Shown here piece after piece: positions 52,580 to 61,343 of a stretch of 64,000 bases of DNA. Each line of letters opens with the position of its first letter. Position 1 is the stretch's first letter. Under the pieces are notes generated by a model. The model had not been told where the DNA came from. It searched no databases and saw only the letters and a list, made by a program, of their open reading frames with translations. Position numbers and translations under genes: made by a program. Source of the DNA: Melioribacter sp. (GTDB lineage: Bacteria > Bacteroidota > Ignavibacteria > Ignavibacteriales > Melioribacteraceae); the NCBI GenBank assembly GCA_026417975.1, contig JAOACD010000012.1, forward strand, positions 1-64,000, written 5' to 3'.

Positions 52580-53308
52580 TTAATTGTTATTGTTTTGTGA
52601 ATCTGAATTTTGTTGATTTGTTTCGATTTCTTTATTATCTGTAGTTTCTGAACTAACCACTACTTTTGCATGTCGTATAACTTTGTCCTTATAGATATAG
52701 CCATGCTCCAAAACTTCAAGAACTGTATGAGGTGGAACCCCTTCAGCTGGTCTTTGCATTAATGCTTCATGAAGTTCCACATCAAATGGCTTTCCTATTG
52801 CATCTATTTTTCTTATACCATGTGAATCTAAAATTTTAGTGAATTTATCATAAATAAGTTCCAACCCTTTTTTAAGAGATTCAAAATTATTTCCCTCGAT
52901 ATGATTTAATGACCTTTCTAAATCATCATAAACAGTTAAAATATTTTTTATAAATGGTTCGGCAGCATATTTAATTATATTCAATTGATCAATTTCTGTT
53001 CTTCTTTTGTAATTCTCAAACTCTGCTGCTTTTCTTAAAAAAGCATCTTTTAATTCACTATTGTTCTTTTCAAGTTCGCTAATTTTTTCTTCCAATTCTT
53101 TAATTTGTTTCTCAAGTTCTTTTTGCTCAATTACACCTTCTTCTGCAATAGCTTCAGACTGCTCATGATTGCTTTCGTCCAAAGTAGCGTTATTATTAGA
53201 ACTTCCATTCGATTTAAATTCTTCTCCAGCTTTATTCTGCACTTCTTGTCCTTGTTGTTCTGCCCCTAAACTTTGATTATTCTGTTCCTGATTTTTTATT
53301 TCTTCCAT
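52580..53308 (-). CDS. grpE: Nucleotide exchange factor GrpE
   Basis: Releases ADP from DnaK. The core has a long coiled coil (ELEKQIKELEEKISELEKNN), AAEFENYKRRTEIDQ and the C-terminal beta domain with HEALMQRPAEGVPPHTVLEV. An N-terminal extension of about 60 residues is rich in Gln, Asn and Glu and low in complexity; this part varies widely between species. The C-terminal tail is also Asn/Gln-rich. It lies between hrcA and dnaJ in the heat-shock operon. Confidence 0.97.
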   Translation of the reverse strand: MEEIKNQEQNNQSLGAEQQGQEVQNKAGEEFKSNGSSNNNATLDESNHEQSEAIAEEGVIEQKELEKQIKELEEKISELEKNNSELKDAFLRKAAEFENYKRRTEIDQLNIIKYAAEPFIKNILTVYDDLERSLNHIEGNNFESLKKGLELIYDKFTKILDSHGIRKIDAIGKPFDVELHEALMQRPAEGVPPHTVLEVLEHGYIYKDKVIRHAKVVVSSETTDNKEIETNQQNSDSQNNNN

Positions 53309-53328
53309 ACTCTTTTATTCCTCTCAAT

Positions 53329-54372
53329 TTATCTTTGTTTAGTTAATTCTTCCGTTAATTGTTGAGCAACATATACAACCGCTGCTATAATCTTTGAGTA
53401 ATCCATCCGTTTAGGACCCATAATTCCTAAAGTTCCTTGTAAATCTCCTATCTTATATTCTTTAGTAATCATACTATACTCAGAAAACTTTTCGTCTTTA
53501 TTTTCTTCTCCAATAGTTACCAAAACCTCATCACCTTTCGTTGGAGCTTTTTTATCTAAAATATGTATTATAATATCTTTATTCTCTATTAATTCTATTA
53601 TACTTTGGAATTGTTCGTGATCTGCAAATTCTGGTTGTTTAAGAATATTCTTTGCGCCCGATACAACTACCTTGTCGCTATTTATATCTGTAAAAATTCT
53701 GTCAACAGAATCAAGAAATACTCGTATAATTGGCTTATATGCATCTTTATCGATATCTTTTATTCTATCTCCTATAGTATTTCTTATTTCATAAAACTTT
53801 AAGCCTGATAGTCTTTCGTTTAAATATTGCTGAACCAGCGTAATATGTTCTTCCTTTACTTCAGCATCTATTTCAAGCGTTATAGTCCTTATTAAACCAG
53901 ATTTAACAGTTACAACTACAAGTATTCTTGTAGAAGAAAGTTGAACTATCTGAATTTTTTCAAGGACTGCATTTTCGAATTTTGGATAAGTTACCATTGC
54001 AAGTTGATTAGTCAGATCACTCAAAATATTAGTAGTTACTTTAAGCAATTCTTCAGTTTCAGCAGAAGCCTGACTAAGATTTTTATCAATTATTTCCTTC
54101 GTCTGATTATCAAGCCGAGGAGGATCCATTAACATATCAACATAAACCCTATACCCTTTATCAGTTGGAACTCTCCCGGCTGAAGTATGGGGATGGTCTA
54201 AGTATCCCAGTTCCTCTAAATCTGCCATAATATTTCTTATAGAGGCTGGAGATAAACCAATATTATACTTTTTCGAAATATTTCTCGAACCTACTGGACT
54301 TGCAGTTAAAATAAATTGATGAATAACGAACCTCAATATAGCTTTCTCTCTGTCTTTTAATTGATAATCCAT
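53329..54372 (-). CDS. hrcA: Heat-inducible transcription repressor HrcA
   Basis: Class I heat-shock repressor. The N-terminal winged helix has LKDREKAILRFVIHQF, PVGSRNISKKYNIGLSPASI and the wing LEELGYLDHPHTSAGRVPTD. The rest is the GAF-like dimer domain. I start it at the ATG (54372), giving 347 residues, because AGGTG lies 8 bases upstream; the track's GTG at 54384 overlaps that site. In other phyla HrcA binds CIRCE inverted repeats, but no CIRCE is visible upstream. It heads the operon hrcA-grpE-dnaJ. Confidence 0.95.
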   Translation of the reverse strand: MDYQLKDREKAILRFVIHQFILTASPVGSRNISKKYNIGLSPASIRNIMADLEELGYLDHPHTSAGRVPTDKGYRVYVDMLMDPPRLDNQTKEIIDKNLSQASAETEELLKVTTNILSDLTNQLAMVTYPKFENAVLEKIQIVQLSSTRILVVVTVKSGLIRTITLEIDAEVKEEHITLVQQYLNERLSGLKFYEIRNTIGDRIKDIDKDAYKPIIRVFLDSVDRIFTDINSDKVVVSGAKNILKQPEFADHEQFQSIIELIENKDIIIHILDKKAPTKGDEVLVTIGEENKDEKFSEYSMITKEYKIGDLQGTLGIMGPKRMDYSKIIAAVVYVAQQLTEELTKQR

Positions 54373-54495
54373 AGTCTTATTCACCTAAATCGTGGGTTCA
54401 AAAATACCAAAAATCGATTTAATTTTCAGATTAGATGAAGCTTATTAATTGGCGTTTCATAAGACAATTTTAATGTTTAATAAGTTTCATATTTA

Positions 54496-54511
54496 GTTAA
54501 ATCAATTTAAC
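54496..54511. promoter_or_regulatory. Palindrome in the hrcA-purM divergent region
   Basis: GTTAAAT-CA-ATTTAAC is a perfect 7-2-7 inverted repeat in the 243-bp space between hrcA and purM. It is not CIRCE (TTAGCACTC-N9-GAGTGCTAA). Its A+T-richness means it could be chance; a repressor operator is possible. Confidence 0.25.
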
Positions 54512-54585
54512 AAAATTATTTAAATAGAATTTGAAATTTTAAAACAATGACAAATTCTCACTTAATTAATAGGGATTATTATTCT

Positions 54586-54593
54586 TATATTTG
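54586..54593 (+). promoter_or_regulatory. Bacteroidota-type -7 box before purM
   Basis: TATATTTG matches TAnnTTTG, 30 nt before the GTG start. AAGGAG follows close to the start codon. Confidence 0.5.
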
Positions 54594-54615
54594 CATAAAA
54601 AATTAAGGAGAATCA

Positions 54616-55611
54616 GTGGGGATAACTTATAAAGATGCTGGTGTAAATATACAGGCTGGAGAAAATACTGTTGAAAAGATCAAACAGTTCGCAAAGTCAA
54701 CTTTTAACAAAAACGTTTTACATGGGATAGGTCATTTTGGTGCTTTTTATAAGGTTGATTTAAGTAGATGGAAAAATCCAGTCCTTGTAACTAGTGTAGA
54801 TGGTGTAGGAACGAAAATTAAAATTGCAATCATGATGAATAAGCACGATACTGTTGGACAAGATCTTGTTAACCATTGTGTAAATGATATTGCTGTATGT
54901 GGTGCAGAACCCCAATACTTTGTGGATTATCTTGCTTTTGGAAAATTAGTTCCAGAAAAAGCAGCAGAAATAATTAAAGGATTTTCAATTGCTTGTAAAG
55001 AAAATAACGTTGCTTTAATTGGTGGTGAAACTGCCGAAATGCCTGGCGTTTATGCAGAAACAGACTATGATATTGCTGGAACCATTGTTGGCATTGTAGA
55101 ACAAGAAAAAATTATCGATGGAAAAAATGTTGAACGCGGTGACATATTAATTGGCTTTAAGTCCACGGGATTGCACACTAATGGATATTCTCTCGCTCGG
55201 AAAGTTTTGTTAAGTAAATTTAAACTTGAAGATAGGTTAGATGAATTAAATTTAACACTTGGAGAAGAATTATTGAAAATCCACAAGTCTTATCTAAATT
55301 TAATAACCCTACTAAAAGATAAATTTTTAATAAAAGCTTTCTCCCATATAACAGGAGGGGGAATTATTGGAAATACAAAAAGAGTTATTCCAAAAAAACT
55401 GAATTTGAAAATTGACTGGAATGCTTGGGAGATACCAGCTATTTTCAAACTTATCCAAAAAACTGGAAATATTAGTGAAATGGAAATGAGAGAAGTTTTT
55501 AACTTAGGAATTGGTTTAATTGCTATTGTAAACAAAAATGATGTGGATAACATAATTAGCTTATGCAAAAAAATAAATGAAGATTGTAAGATTATTGGAG
55601 AAGTTTGTTAA
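54616..55611 (+). CDS. purM: Phosphoribosylformylglycinamidine cyclo-ligase
   Basis: AIR synthetase, fifth step of purine synthesis: FGAM plus ATP gives AIR. YKDAGVNIQAGE, GHFGAFYKVDL, TSVDGVGTKIKIA, GGETAEMPGVY and FKSTGLHTNGYSL are diagnostic. The start is GTG, supported by AAGGAG six bases upstream. The length of 331 residues is slightly below the usual 345. It stands before the TatD-radical SAM gene with a 73-bp gap. Confidence 0.96.
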   Translation: MGITYKDAGVNIQAGENTVEKIKQFAKSTFNKNVLHGIGHFGAFYKVDLSRWKNPVLVTSVDGVGTKIKIAIMMNKHDTVGQDLVNHCVNDIAVCGAEPQYFVDYLAFGKLVPEKAAEIIKGFSIACKENNVALIGGETAEMPGVYAETDYDIAGTIVGIVEQEKIIDGKNVERGDILIGFKSTGLHTNGYSLARKVLLSKFKLEDRLDELNLTLGEELLKIHKSYLNLITLLKDKFLIKAFSHITGGGIIGNTKRVIPKKLNLKIDWNAWEIPAIFKLIQKTGNISEMEMREVFNLGIGLIAIVNKNDVDNIISLCKKINEDCKIIGEVC

Positions 55612-55684
55612 AAATATAAGAGAAATATTGAATGTATTTTAACCAATCAGTGTTTTTATTATTAGAAATAAGAAAAAGAAAATT

Positions 55685-57043
55685 ATGTTTATAGACACAC
55701 ACGCTCATCTCTTTTATCCAAATTTCAATGGAGAAGTCGACCAGGTAATTCAAAGAGCAAAAGAAGCAAATGTTGATGTAATTATTGTACCTGCAACAGA
55801 CTTAATATCATCTCAACAGGCAATTGAGCTATCTGAAAAATATGAAAACATTTACGCAACTGTTGGAATTCATCCTCACGACACAAAAGACTGGAACGAT
55901 AGAATTATAAACAAGCTAGAAGAATTAGCTAAAAACAAGAAGGTTATAGCAATTGGAGAAATTGGTCTTGATTACTATTACGATTTTTCTCCTAAAGAAA
56001 TTCAAATAAAAGCTTTTGAAGAGCAGATAGAATTAGCATTAAAGTTGAAAAAACCAATTATTGTTCACAATCGTGAAGCAACCGATGATATAATGAAAAT
56101 TGCTAGAAAATATAAAGATTCGGGTCTTAGAGCTCAATTTCACTGCTTTTCAGGTTCATTGAAAGATGCTAAAGAATTAATTGAAATGCATCATCTTATT
56201 TCTTTTACAGGAAACATTACTTTTAATAAAGCAGAAAATCTTCGCAAAATAGTCTCTAATATTTCAATAGAAAGTATGCTTCTCGAAACCGACTCACCAT
56301 TTATGACCCCTGTTCCTCACAGAGGTACACGAAATGAACCAGCCTACATTAAACTAATAGCAGAGAAAATTGCCGAAATTCAAAATTTAACTGTCGAAGA
56401 TGTTGCAAGAACAACCTCATACAACGTTTTCAAACTATTTGGTATAGGTAAAAAACCTCCATTAAGCTACACATACAAAATTGGTAATTCATTATACATT
56501 AATGTTACAAATAGATGTAATGCAGACTGCATTTTTTGTGACCGTAAAGGTGACGCTGTAATTAATGGTTATAATTTGAAAATGAAAAAATCCGAAGAAC
56601 CAGAAGCAGAAGTTTATATTAAGGAAATTGGTGATCCTAAAAAATATAAAGAAATTGTTTTCTGTGGTTACGGCGAACCAACAATTCGTTGGGACGTAGT
56701 AAAAAAAATTGCAAAATATGTTAAAGAAAATGGTGGTATAACAAGATTAAATACAGATGGGCATGGAAATGTCATAAACAAAAGAGATATTACACCAGAA
56801 CTTGAAGGTCTTATAGATGTTGTTTCTATTAGCCTTAACTCTGTTGACCCAATCCAGTATGGAAAACTAATGAGAGTTGATCCTTCACTCCATAAAGAAA
56901 TGATTGAATTTGCAAAAAAAGCAAAAAAGTATTCAAAAGTCATAATGACAATTGTAGGATTAAGCGAAGTTGATTCTGAAGCAGCAAAAAAATTTGTTAT
57001 AGAAGAGCTTGGTGTTGAATTTAGAGAAAGAGAGTATTTTTAA
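55685..57043 (+). CDS. TatD-family nuclease fused to a radical SAM domain
   Basis: Residues 1-255 form a TatD metallohydrolase: IDTHAHLFYPNF (metal His pair), VGIHPHDTKDW, GEIGLDYYYDFSP, VHNREATDD and LLETDSPFM. Residues from about 265 to 452 form a radical SAM domain with CNADCIFCDRKGD (CxxxCxxC cluster) and the FCGYGEPTIRWD glycine motif. TatD-linked radical SAM proteins exist as neighbours in many genomes; here both parts are in one chain without a stop. The substrate of the radical SAM half is unknown. The following gene's ATG lies 4 bp after the stop. Confidence 0.92.
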   Translation: MFIDTHAHLFYPNFNGEVDQVIQRAKEANVDVIIVPATDLISSQQAIELSEKYENIYATVGIHPHDTKDWNDRIINKLEELAKNKKVIAIGEIGLDYYYDFSPKEIQIKAFEEQIELALKLKKPIIVHNREATDDIMKIARKYKDSGLRAQFHCFSGSLKDAKELIEMHHLISFTGNITFNKAENLRKIVSNISIESMLLETDSPFMTPVPHRGTRNEPAYIKLIAEKIAEIQNLTVEDVARTTSYNVFKLFGIGKKPPLSYTYKIGNSLYINVTNRCNADCIFCDRKGDAVINGYNLKMKKSEEPEAEVYIKEIGDPKKYKEIVFCGYGEPTIRWDVVKKIAKYVKENGGITRLNTDGHGNVINKRDITPELEGLIDVVSISLNSVDPIQYGKLMRVDPSLHKEMIEFAKKAKKYSKVIMTIVGLSEVDSEAAKKFVIEELGVEFREREYF

Positions 57044-57047
57044 TAAA

Positions 57048-58460
57048 ATGAATAAAAAAATCTTAACTTTACTTTATCTCTTACTTACAACAAACCTTAC
57101 ATTTACTCAAAATAATTTATCTAATGCACTCGATAGTTTATTTGAAAATGATTTCTTTAAATCAACAATTGTTTCAATCAATATTTATGATTTAACTGCA
57201 AACAAAAATCTTTATTCTAAAAATGAAAAATTACTTTTACGTCCTGCTTCTCTTCAGAAAATTCTTACTACCGCTACAGCCCTTTATTTCTTAAATGAAT
57301 ACGAATTCAAAACATCTGTTTTTTATGATGGAAATATTGTGGATTCAGTTTTATTCGGAAGTATCTTTATATCAGGTGGCTGCGACCCTCTTTTTTCTTT
57401 GAAAGACTTGGACTCTATTGTAAAAGAAATTAAAAATTACGGAATCAAAAAATTAGAAGGGAATCTATATGTTGATTTATCAATTATAGATTCTTTATAT
57501 TGGGGAGAGGGATGGATGTGGGATGACGACCCTTATCCATATGCACCTTTTATATCACCTCTTTCAATTAATGGTAATTCTATAAAAGTAATTTATAGAC
57601 CTTCTGAAATAGGCAAGCCAGCTATTATAAAAACTCTACCTCAAACAGAATATTTTGAAATAATTAATTCTTCTTTAACAACTGGGAACGATACCTCAGA
57701 TTTTTACATATCTCGAGATTGGTTTAATAAAACCGATAATATCATTGCAAAAGGGAAAATTTCTATTAATCACAAAGAAGATACTCTAACCTTCAGTGTG
57801 GTATATCCACATAAATTCTTCTTAAAATTATTTCAAGAAAATCTTGCAAAAAATGGAATAGTTTTTAATGGCGAAAGTAATATCAAAAATGTACCAAATA
57901 CTGCAAAAAAAATTTTAACATTCAAAAGAAGTTTGGATACAGTAATAACAGTGACTAATAAAATTAGCCATAACCTTGGAGCAGAATTAATTCTGCGAAT
58001 TCTTGCAATCGAACATTTTGGAAAACCCGGAACTGCAAGAAATGGAATTATTATGATTGATAGTCTTATTACACTTATAGGACACAATCCAAAAGAATAC
58101 AAAATTGTAGATGGCTCAGGTTTGTCGTTCTACAATTTAATTTCTTCTGAATTGGTAGTCTCTTTACTTAAACATTTTTATTTCAAAGAAGAAAAACTAT
58201 TTATTAAGCTTTATAATTCCTTCCCTATTTCAGGTTATGATGGAACATTAAAAAATAGAATGATTAACAGCAAAGCTTATAAAAAAGTAAGAGCCAAGAC
58301 AGGAACTCTAAGTGGCATAAGCAATCTTGCTGGATATATGTTTAACAAAAACAATCATCTTATAGCTTTTGCTATTTTCATGCAAAATTTTACTTCTCCA
58401 CCAAAAAAAGCAAGGGACTTCCAAGATAAAATTTGTGAATTAATTTATCTTTATGAATAA
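57048..58460 (+). CDS. D-alanyl-D-alanine carboxypeptidase/endopeptidase (PBP4/DacB type)
   Basis: Cleaves peptidoglycan peptides in the periplasm. I start it at the ATG at 57048 (MNKKILTLLYLLLTTNLTF, a signal peptide), giving 470 residues; the track's 57009 start lies inside the previous gene. The active-site triad motifs are SLQK (SxxK), SHN (SxN) and KTG in RAKTGTLSGISNLAGY. A long insert after the SxxK motif is the usual PBP4 (class C) layout. It follows the TatD-radical SAM gene closely and precedes prmA. Confidence 0.93.
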   Translation: MNKKILTLLYLLLTTNLTFTQNNLSNALDSLFENDFFKSTIVSINIYDLTANKNLYSKNEKLLLRPASLQKILTTATALYFLNEYEFKTSVFYDGNIVDSVLFGSIFISGGCDPLFSLKDLDSIVKEIKNYGIKKLEGNLYVDLSIIDSLYWGEGWMWDDDPYPYAPFISPLSINGNSIKVIYRPSEIGKPAIIKTLPQTEYFEIINSSLTTGNDTSDFYISRDWFNKTDNIIAKGKISINHKEDTLTFSVVYPHKFFLKLFQENLAKNGIVFNGESNIKNVPNTAKKILTFKRSLDTVITVTNKISHNLGAELILRILAIEHFGKPGTARNGIIMIDSLITLIGHNPKEYKIVDGSGLSFYNLISSELVVSLLKHFYFKEEKLFIKLYNSFPISGYDGTLKNRMINSKAYKKVRAKTGTLSGISNLAGYMFNKNNHLIAFAIFMQNFTSPPKKARDFQDKICELIYLYE

Positions 58461-58495
58461 TATTTAACTACATTAATCCAAAAAGGTTAAATAAT

Positions 58496-59341
58496 ATGAA
58501 AAAATTTAAGAAAATTACTGTCAAAACGATTCCTCAAAACAATGAAATTATAAGCGGGCTATTATGGCAAATTAATTTAAATGGGATTGAAGAAACAGAA
58601 AATGAATTAATTATTCTTTATGAAGAATCAAAAAACATTTCAGCTACAGATATTAAAAACATTCTTGATGCTGCCACTGAAAACAAGTTAATAGAATCCT
58701 ACCAAATGACTATACAAGAATTAGAAGATAAAAATTGGAATGAAGAATATGAAAAAAGAGTTAACATAATAGAAGTTTCTGAAAAATTAGTTATAAAACC
58801 ATCATTTAAACATTATCTACCAAAAGAAGGACAAGTTGTAATTACAATAGATCCTAAAATGTCCTTCGGAACAGGAGAACATCAAACAACCAAAATGGTT
58901 CTAAGATTATTAGAAAAATATGTAAAAAAAGATGATTTTGTTTTAGATATAGGATCTGGAACTGGTATTCTTGCAATTGCCTCTATTCTTTTAGGAGCAA
59001 ATAAAGCTATAGGAATTGATATTGATGAATGGTGCTTAGTTAATGGAATAGAAAATGTTAAAGCGAACAATCTTGAAAACAAAGTAGAAATTAGACTTGC
59101 AGAAGTTCATCAAATTCCCGAAAGAGATTTTGATATAATTACAGCCAATATTAACAAGAACGTTCTTATAGACATAGCAGAAGAAATAAAAAAGAAAATA
59201 AAAAAGACCGGAATTTTAATCTTATCCGGCCTCTTAGATACCGACGAAGAAGAGATAATTAAAAAATATACATCCCTAGGATTCTTTCCATTCGAAAAAA
59301 GCCAAATGGATGAATGGATTTCAATAGCTTTTAAGAACTAA
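58496..59341 (+). CDS. prmA: Ribosomal protein L11 methyltransferase
   Basis: Trimethylates ribosomal protein L11. The N-terminal substrate domain (about residues 1-70) leads to a linker. The AdoMet domain has MSFGTGEHQTTKMVLRLLEK, VLDIGSGTGILAIASILLGA and ITANINKNVLIDIAEEI (the NPPY-like N-x-x motif). The length of 281 residues is normal. It lies 35 bp after the PBP4 gene and converges on the MarR gene, whose 3' end overlaps it by 4 bp. Confidence 0.95.
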   Translation: MKKFKKITVKTIPQNNEIISGLLWQINLNGIEETENELIILYEESKNISATDIKNILDAATENKLIESYQMTIQELEDKNWNEEYEKRVNIIEVSEKLVIKPSFKHYLPKEGQVVITIDPKMSFGTGEHQTTKMVLRLLEKYVKKDDFVLDIGSGTGILAIASILLGANKAIGIDIDEWCLVNGIENVKANNLENKVEIRLAEVHQIPERDFDIITANINKNVLIDIAEEIKKKIKKTGILILSGLLDTDEEEIIKKYTSLGFFPFEKSQMDEWISIAFKN

Positions 59342-59769
59342 AAAGCTAACTTTTCAAGCAAGGAAATTAATTGCTTCTGTTCACTATCACTCAACGAAGA
59401 AACAACAGCAGCAACCTTTTCTGTATAGTTAGGCATTATTTGATCAAGTTTTGCTTTACCTGCCGGGGTGAGTTCTGCTAAAATTACTCTTCGGTCGTCT
59501 TTTGAATGTACTCTTTTTACTAAGCCCTCTTTTTCAAGATTATCAACTACACATGTAATATTAGCTCCTGTAACAAGCATCTCCTCGCTAATTCTTTTTA
59601 AAGGCAAAGGACCCATCCTGTATAAAATTTCAAGCACTCCAAATTGTGGAGCAGTTAGTTTCTGTTCAAACATGTATTTTGCCTGAAGCCTTCTGAATTT
59701 GTCGCCTGCTTTTGTAACTTTTTCCATTAATTGAAGTGCTGCTTCTACTTTTTCTGTTTGCATCTTCAT
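59338..59769 (-). CDS. MarR-family transcriptional regulator
   Basis: 143 residues. The winged helix-turn-helix shows LTAPQFGVLEILYRMGPLPL, EMLVTGANITCVVDNLEKEG and the wing VHSKDDRRVILAELTPAG, all standard MarR. The target and ligand are unknown. It is divergent from menF (211 bp apart), so it may regulate itself or that operon; the sequence gives no operator to confirm this. An AAGGAGAAAATG site supports the start. Confidence 0.93.
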   Translation of the reverse strand: MKMQTEKVEAALQLMEKVTKAGDKFRRLQAKYMFEQKLTAPQFGVLEILYRMGPLPLKRISEEMLVTGANITCVVDNLEKEGLVKRVHSKDDRRVILAELTPAGKAKLDQIMPNYTEKVAAVVSSLSDSEQKQLISLLEKLAF

Positions 59770-59980
59770 TTTCTCCTTCCTTGTTAATAATAATTTACTT
59801 CCCCAGCCCTCTTAAAATTAAAATCTATTCTTCAAAGAACTTTTTCGATTTGATTCTAAACATATAAAATTAAACTCATTTTAAAAAGTTGTTTTCTTGC
59901 CTTTTTATTATTTTACACTTGTAATTTAATCGATTTTAATAAATACTAATAAATTTTCATTAGAATAATAACGAATTAAC

Positions 59981-61342
59981 TTGATTTTAGACAACAAAAA
60001 TTTTTCGAGTTTTTTACAGTCAATAAAAAGCACTTTAAAGTCTAAAAATTCCAATATCATTTATACATACTATCAAAAAATTGATAAAGACTATTTCATT
60101 AAATTAAATAAGAAATTCTCTGAACAGAAAAGCTACTTTTATTGGAGCAAGCCGAATGAACTTTTTTCTTTTATAGCTACAGGAAGCATTTATACAACAA
60201 AAAGCGAACCAACCATAATTAAATCGATTAGAAATTTAACATGTATTTCTAATATAGAAAGAGAAAATATAAAAGATTATCCATTATTTGTAGGAGGAAT
60301 TAAATTTCCCCTTAAAGAAAAGTCAAACTTATGGAATGATTTTGACCATGAATTATGGTTTGTGCCAGAGATAACTCTCATAAGAAACAAAGATAAATTT
60401 TTACTGAGTTACAATTTTCTAAAATATAAAGATAATTTAAATGAATACATTGAATCTAAGATTGATAACATTCTAAATTCAAACAATCTATTTTATAATG
60501 AAAACTCTAAAATCGAAACTAATCTACTAATAAATAACACAGACTATAAAAATTGGATTAATATTGTAAACAGTGCATTAAAAGAAATAGAAAAAAAAGA
60601 AGTAGAAAAAGTAGTGTTAGCCAGAATTAAAAAAATAGAACTCAAGAAAAAATTTTTCCTTTCAGATACATTAGAATACTTAGAGAAAGAATATCCTGAT
60701 TGCTATATTTTTGCATGGAAAAGCAATAGCTCAATATTCTTCGGTGCATCACCAGAAATAGTGGGAAAATTCTACAACAATATACTTGAAACGGATGCTC
60801 TTGCAGGTTCTGTTCGAAGAGGAAATACAAAAGTAGAAGATTATGAATTAGAAAAATATTTATTAAATGATCCAAAAAATATAGAAGAACACAATTATGT
60901 TCTAAAATATATATTATCAAGCTTATTAGAATATTCAGAAGAAATAAAACAGGAAAAAATCTCCATAAAAAAACTAAAAAACATACAACATCTTTGGACT
61001 CCTATTAAAGTTAAACTAAAAAAGAATACCGATATTAACACAATCGTCAAAAAAATTTATCCTTCTCCTGCTATATGCGGCATTCCTAAAGATAGAGCAT
61101 TAAAGGTAATTGAACGATTAGAAAATTTCGACAGAGGTTTATATACTGGTTTGCTTGGATGGTATAATTCTAGTGGGAATGGAGAATTTGCTGTGGGAAT
61201 AAGATCTGCGCTACTAAAAAATAATAGTATATATTTATTTGCGGGTTGTGGAATTGTTAATGGTTCTAAAGCTGAAGATGAATACGAAGAAACAGAACTA
61301 AAATTCAAACCAATTATAACTTTATTAAATTTATCAAGTTAA
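59981..61342 (+). CDS. menF: Isochorismate synthase
   Basis: First committed step of menaquinone synthesis: chorismate to isochorismate. The chorismate-binding domain has FFGASPEIVGKF, ETDALAGSVRRG, SPAICGIPKDRAL, GLYTGLLGWYNSSGNGEFAV and FAGCGIVNGSKAEDEYEETE. EntC or a salicylate-type role is less likely because menD follows directly. It begins at TTG, since no ATG occurs in the early frame, and there is no clear ribosome site. 453 residues. The stop lies 1 bp before the menD ATG. Confidence 0.92.
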   Translation: MILDNKNFSSFLQSIKSTLKSKNSNIIYTYYQKIDKDYFIKLNKKFSEQKSYFYWSKPNELFSFIATGSIYTTKSEPTIIKSIRNLTCISNIERENIKDYPLFVGGIKFPLKEKSNLWNDFDHELWFVPEITLIRNKDKFLLSYNFLKYKDNLNEYIESKIDNILNSNNLFYNENSKIETNLLINNTDYKNWINIVNSALKEIEKKEVEKVVLARIKKIELKKKFFLSDTLEYLEKEYPDCYIFAWKSNSSIFFGASPEIVGKFYNNILETDALAGSVRRGNTKVEDYELEKYLLNDPKNIEEHNYVLKYILSSLLEYSEEIKQEKISIKKLKNIQHLWTPIKVKLKKNTDINTIVKKIYPSPAICGIPKDRALKVIERLENFDRGLYTGLLGWYNSSGNGEFAVGIRSALLKNNSIYLFAGCGIVNGSKAEDEYEETELKFKPIITLLNLSS

Positions 61343-61343
61343 A

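Noticed and set aside
54385-54600. CIRCE element before hrcA
   Set aside because: No TTAGCACTC / GAGTGCTAA pair with a 9-bp spacer is present.
59468-59686. 72-aa plus-strand ORF opposite the MarR gene
   Set aside because: Antisense shadow of a clear MarR winged-helix gene.
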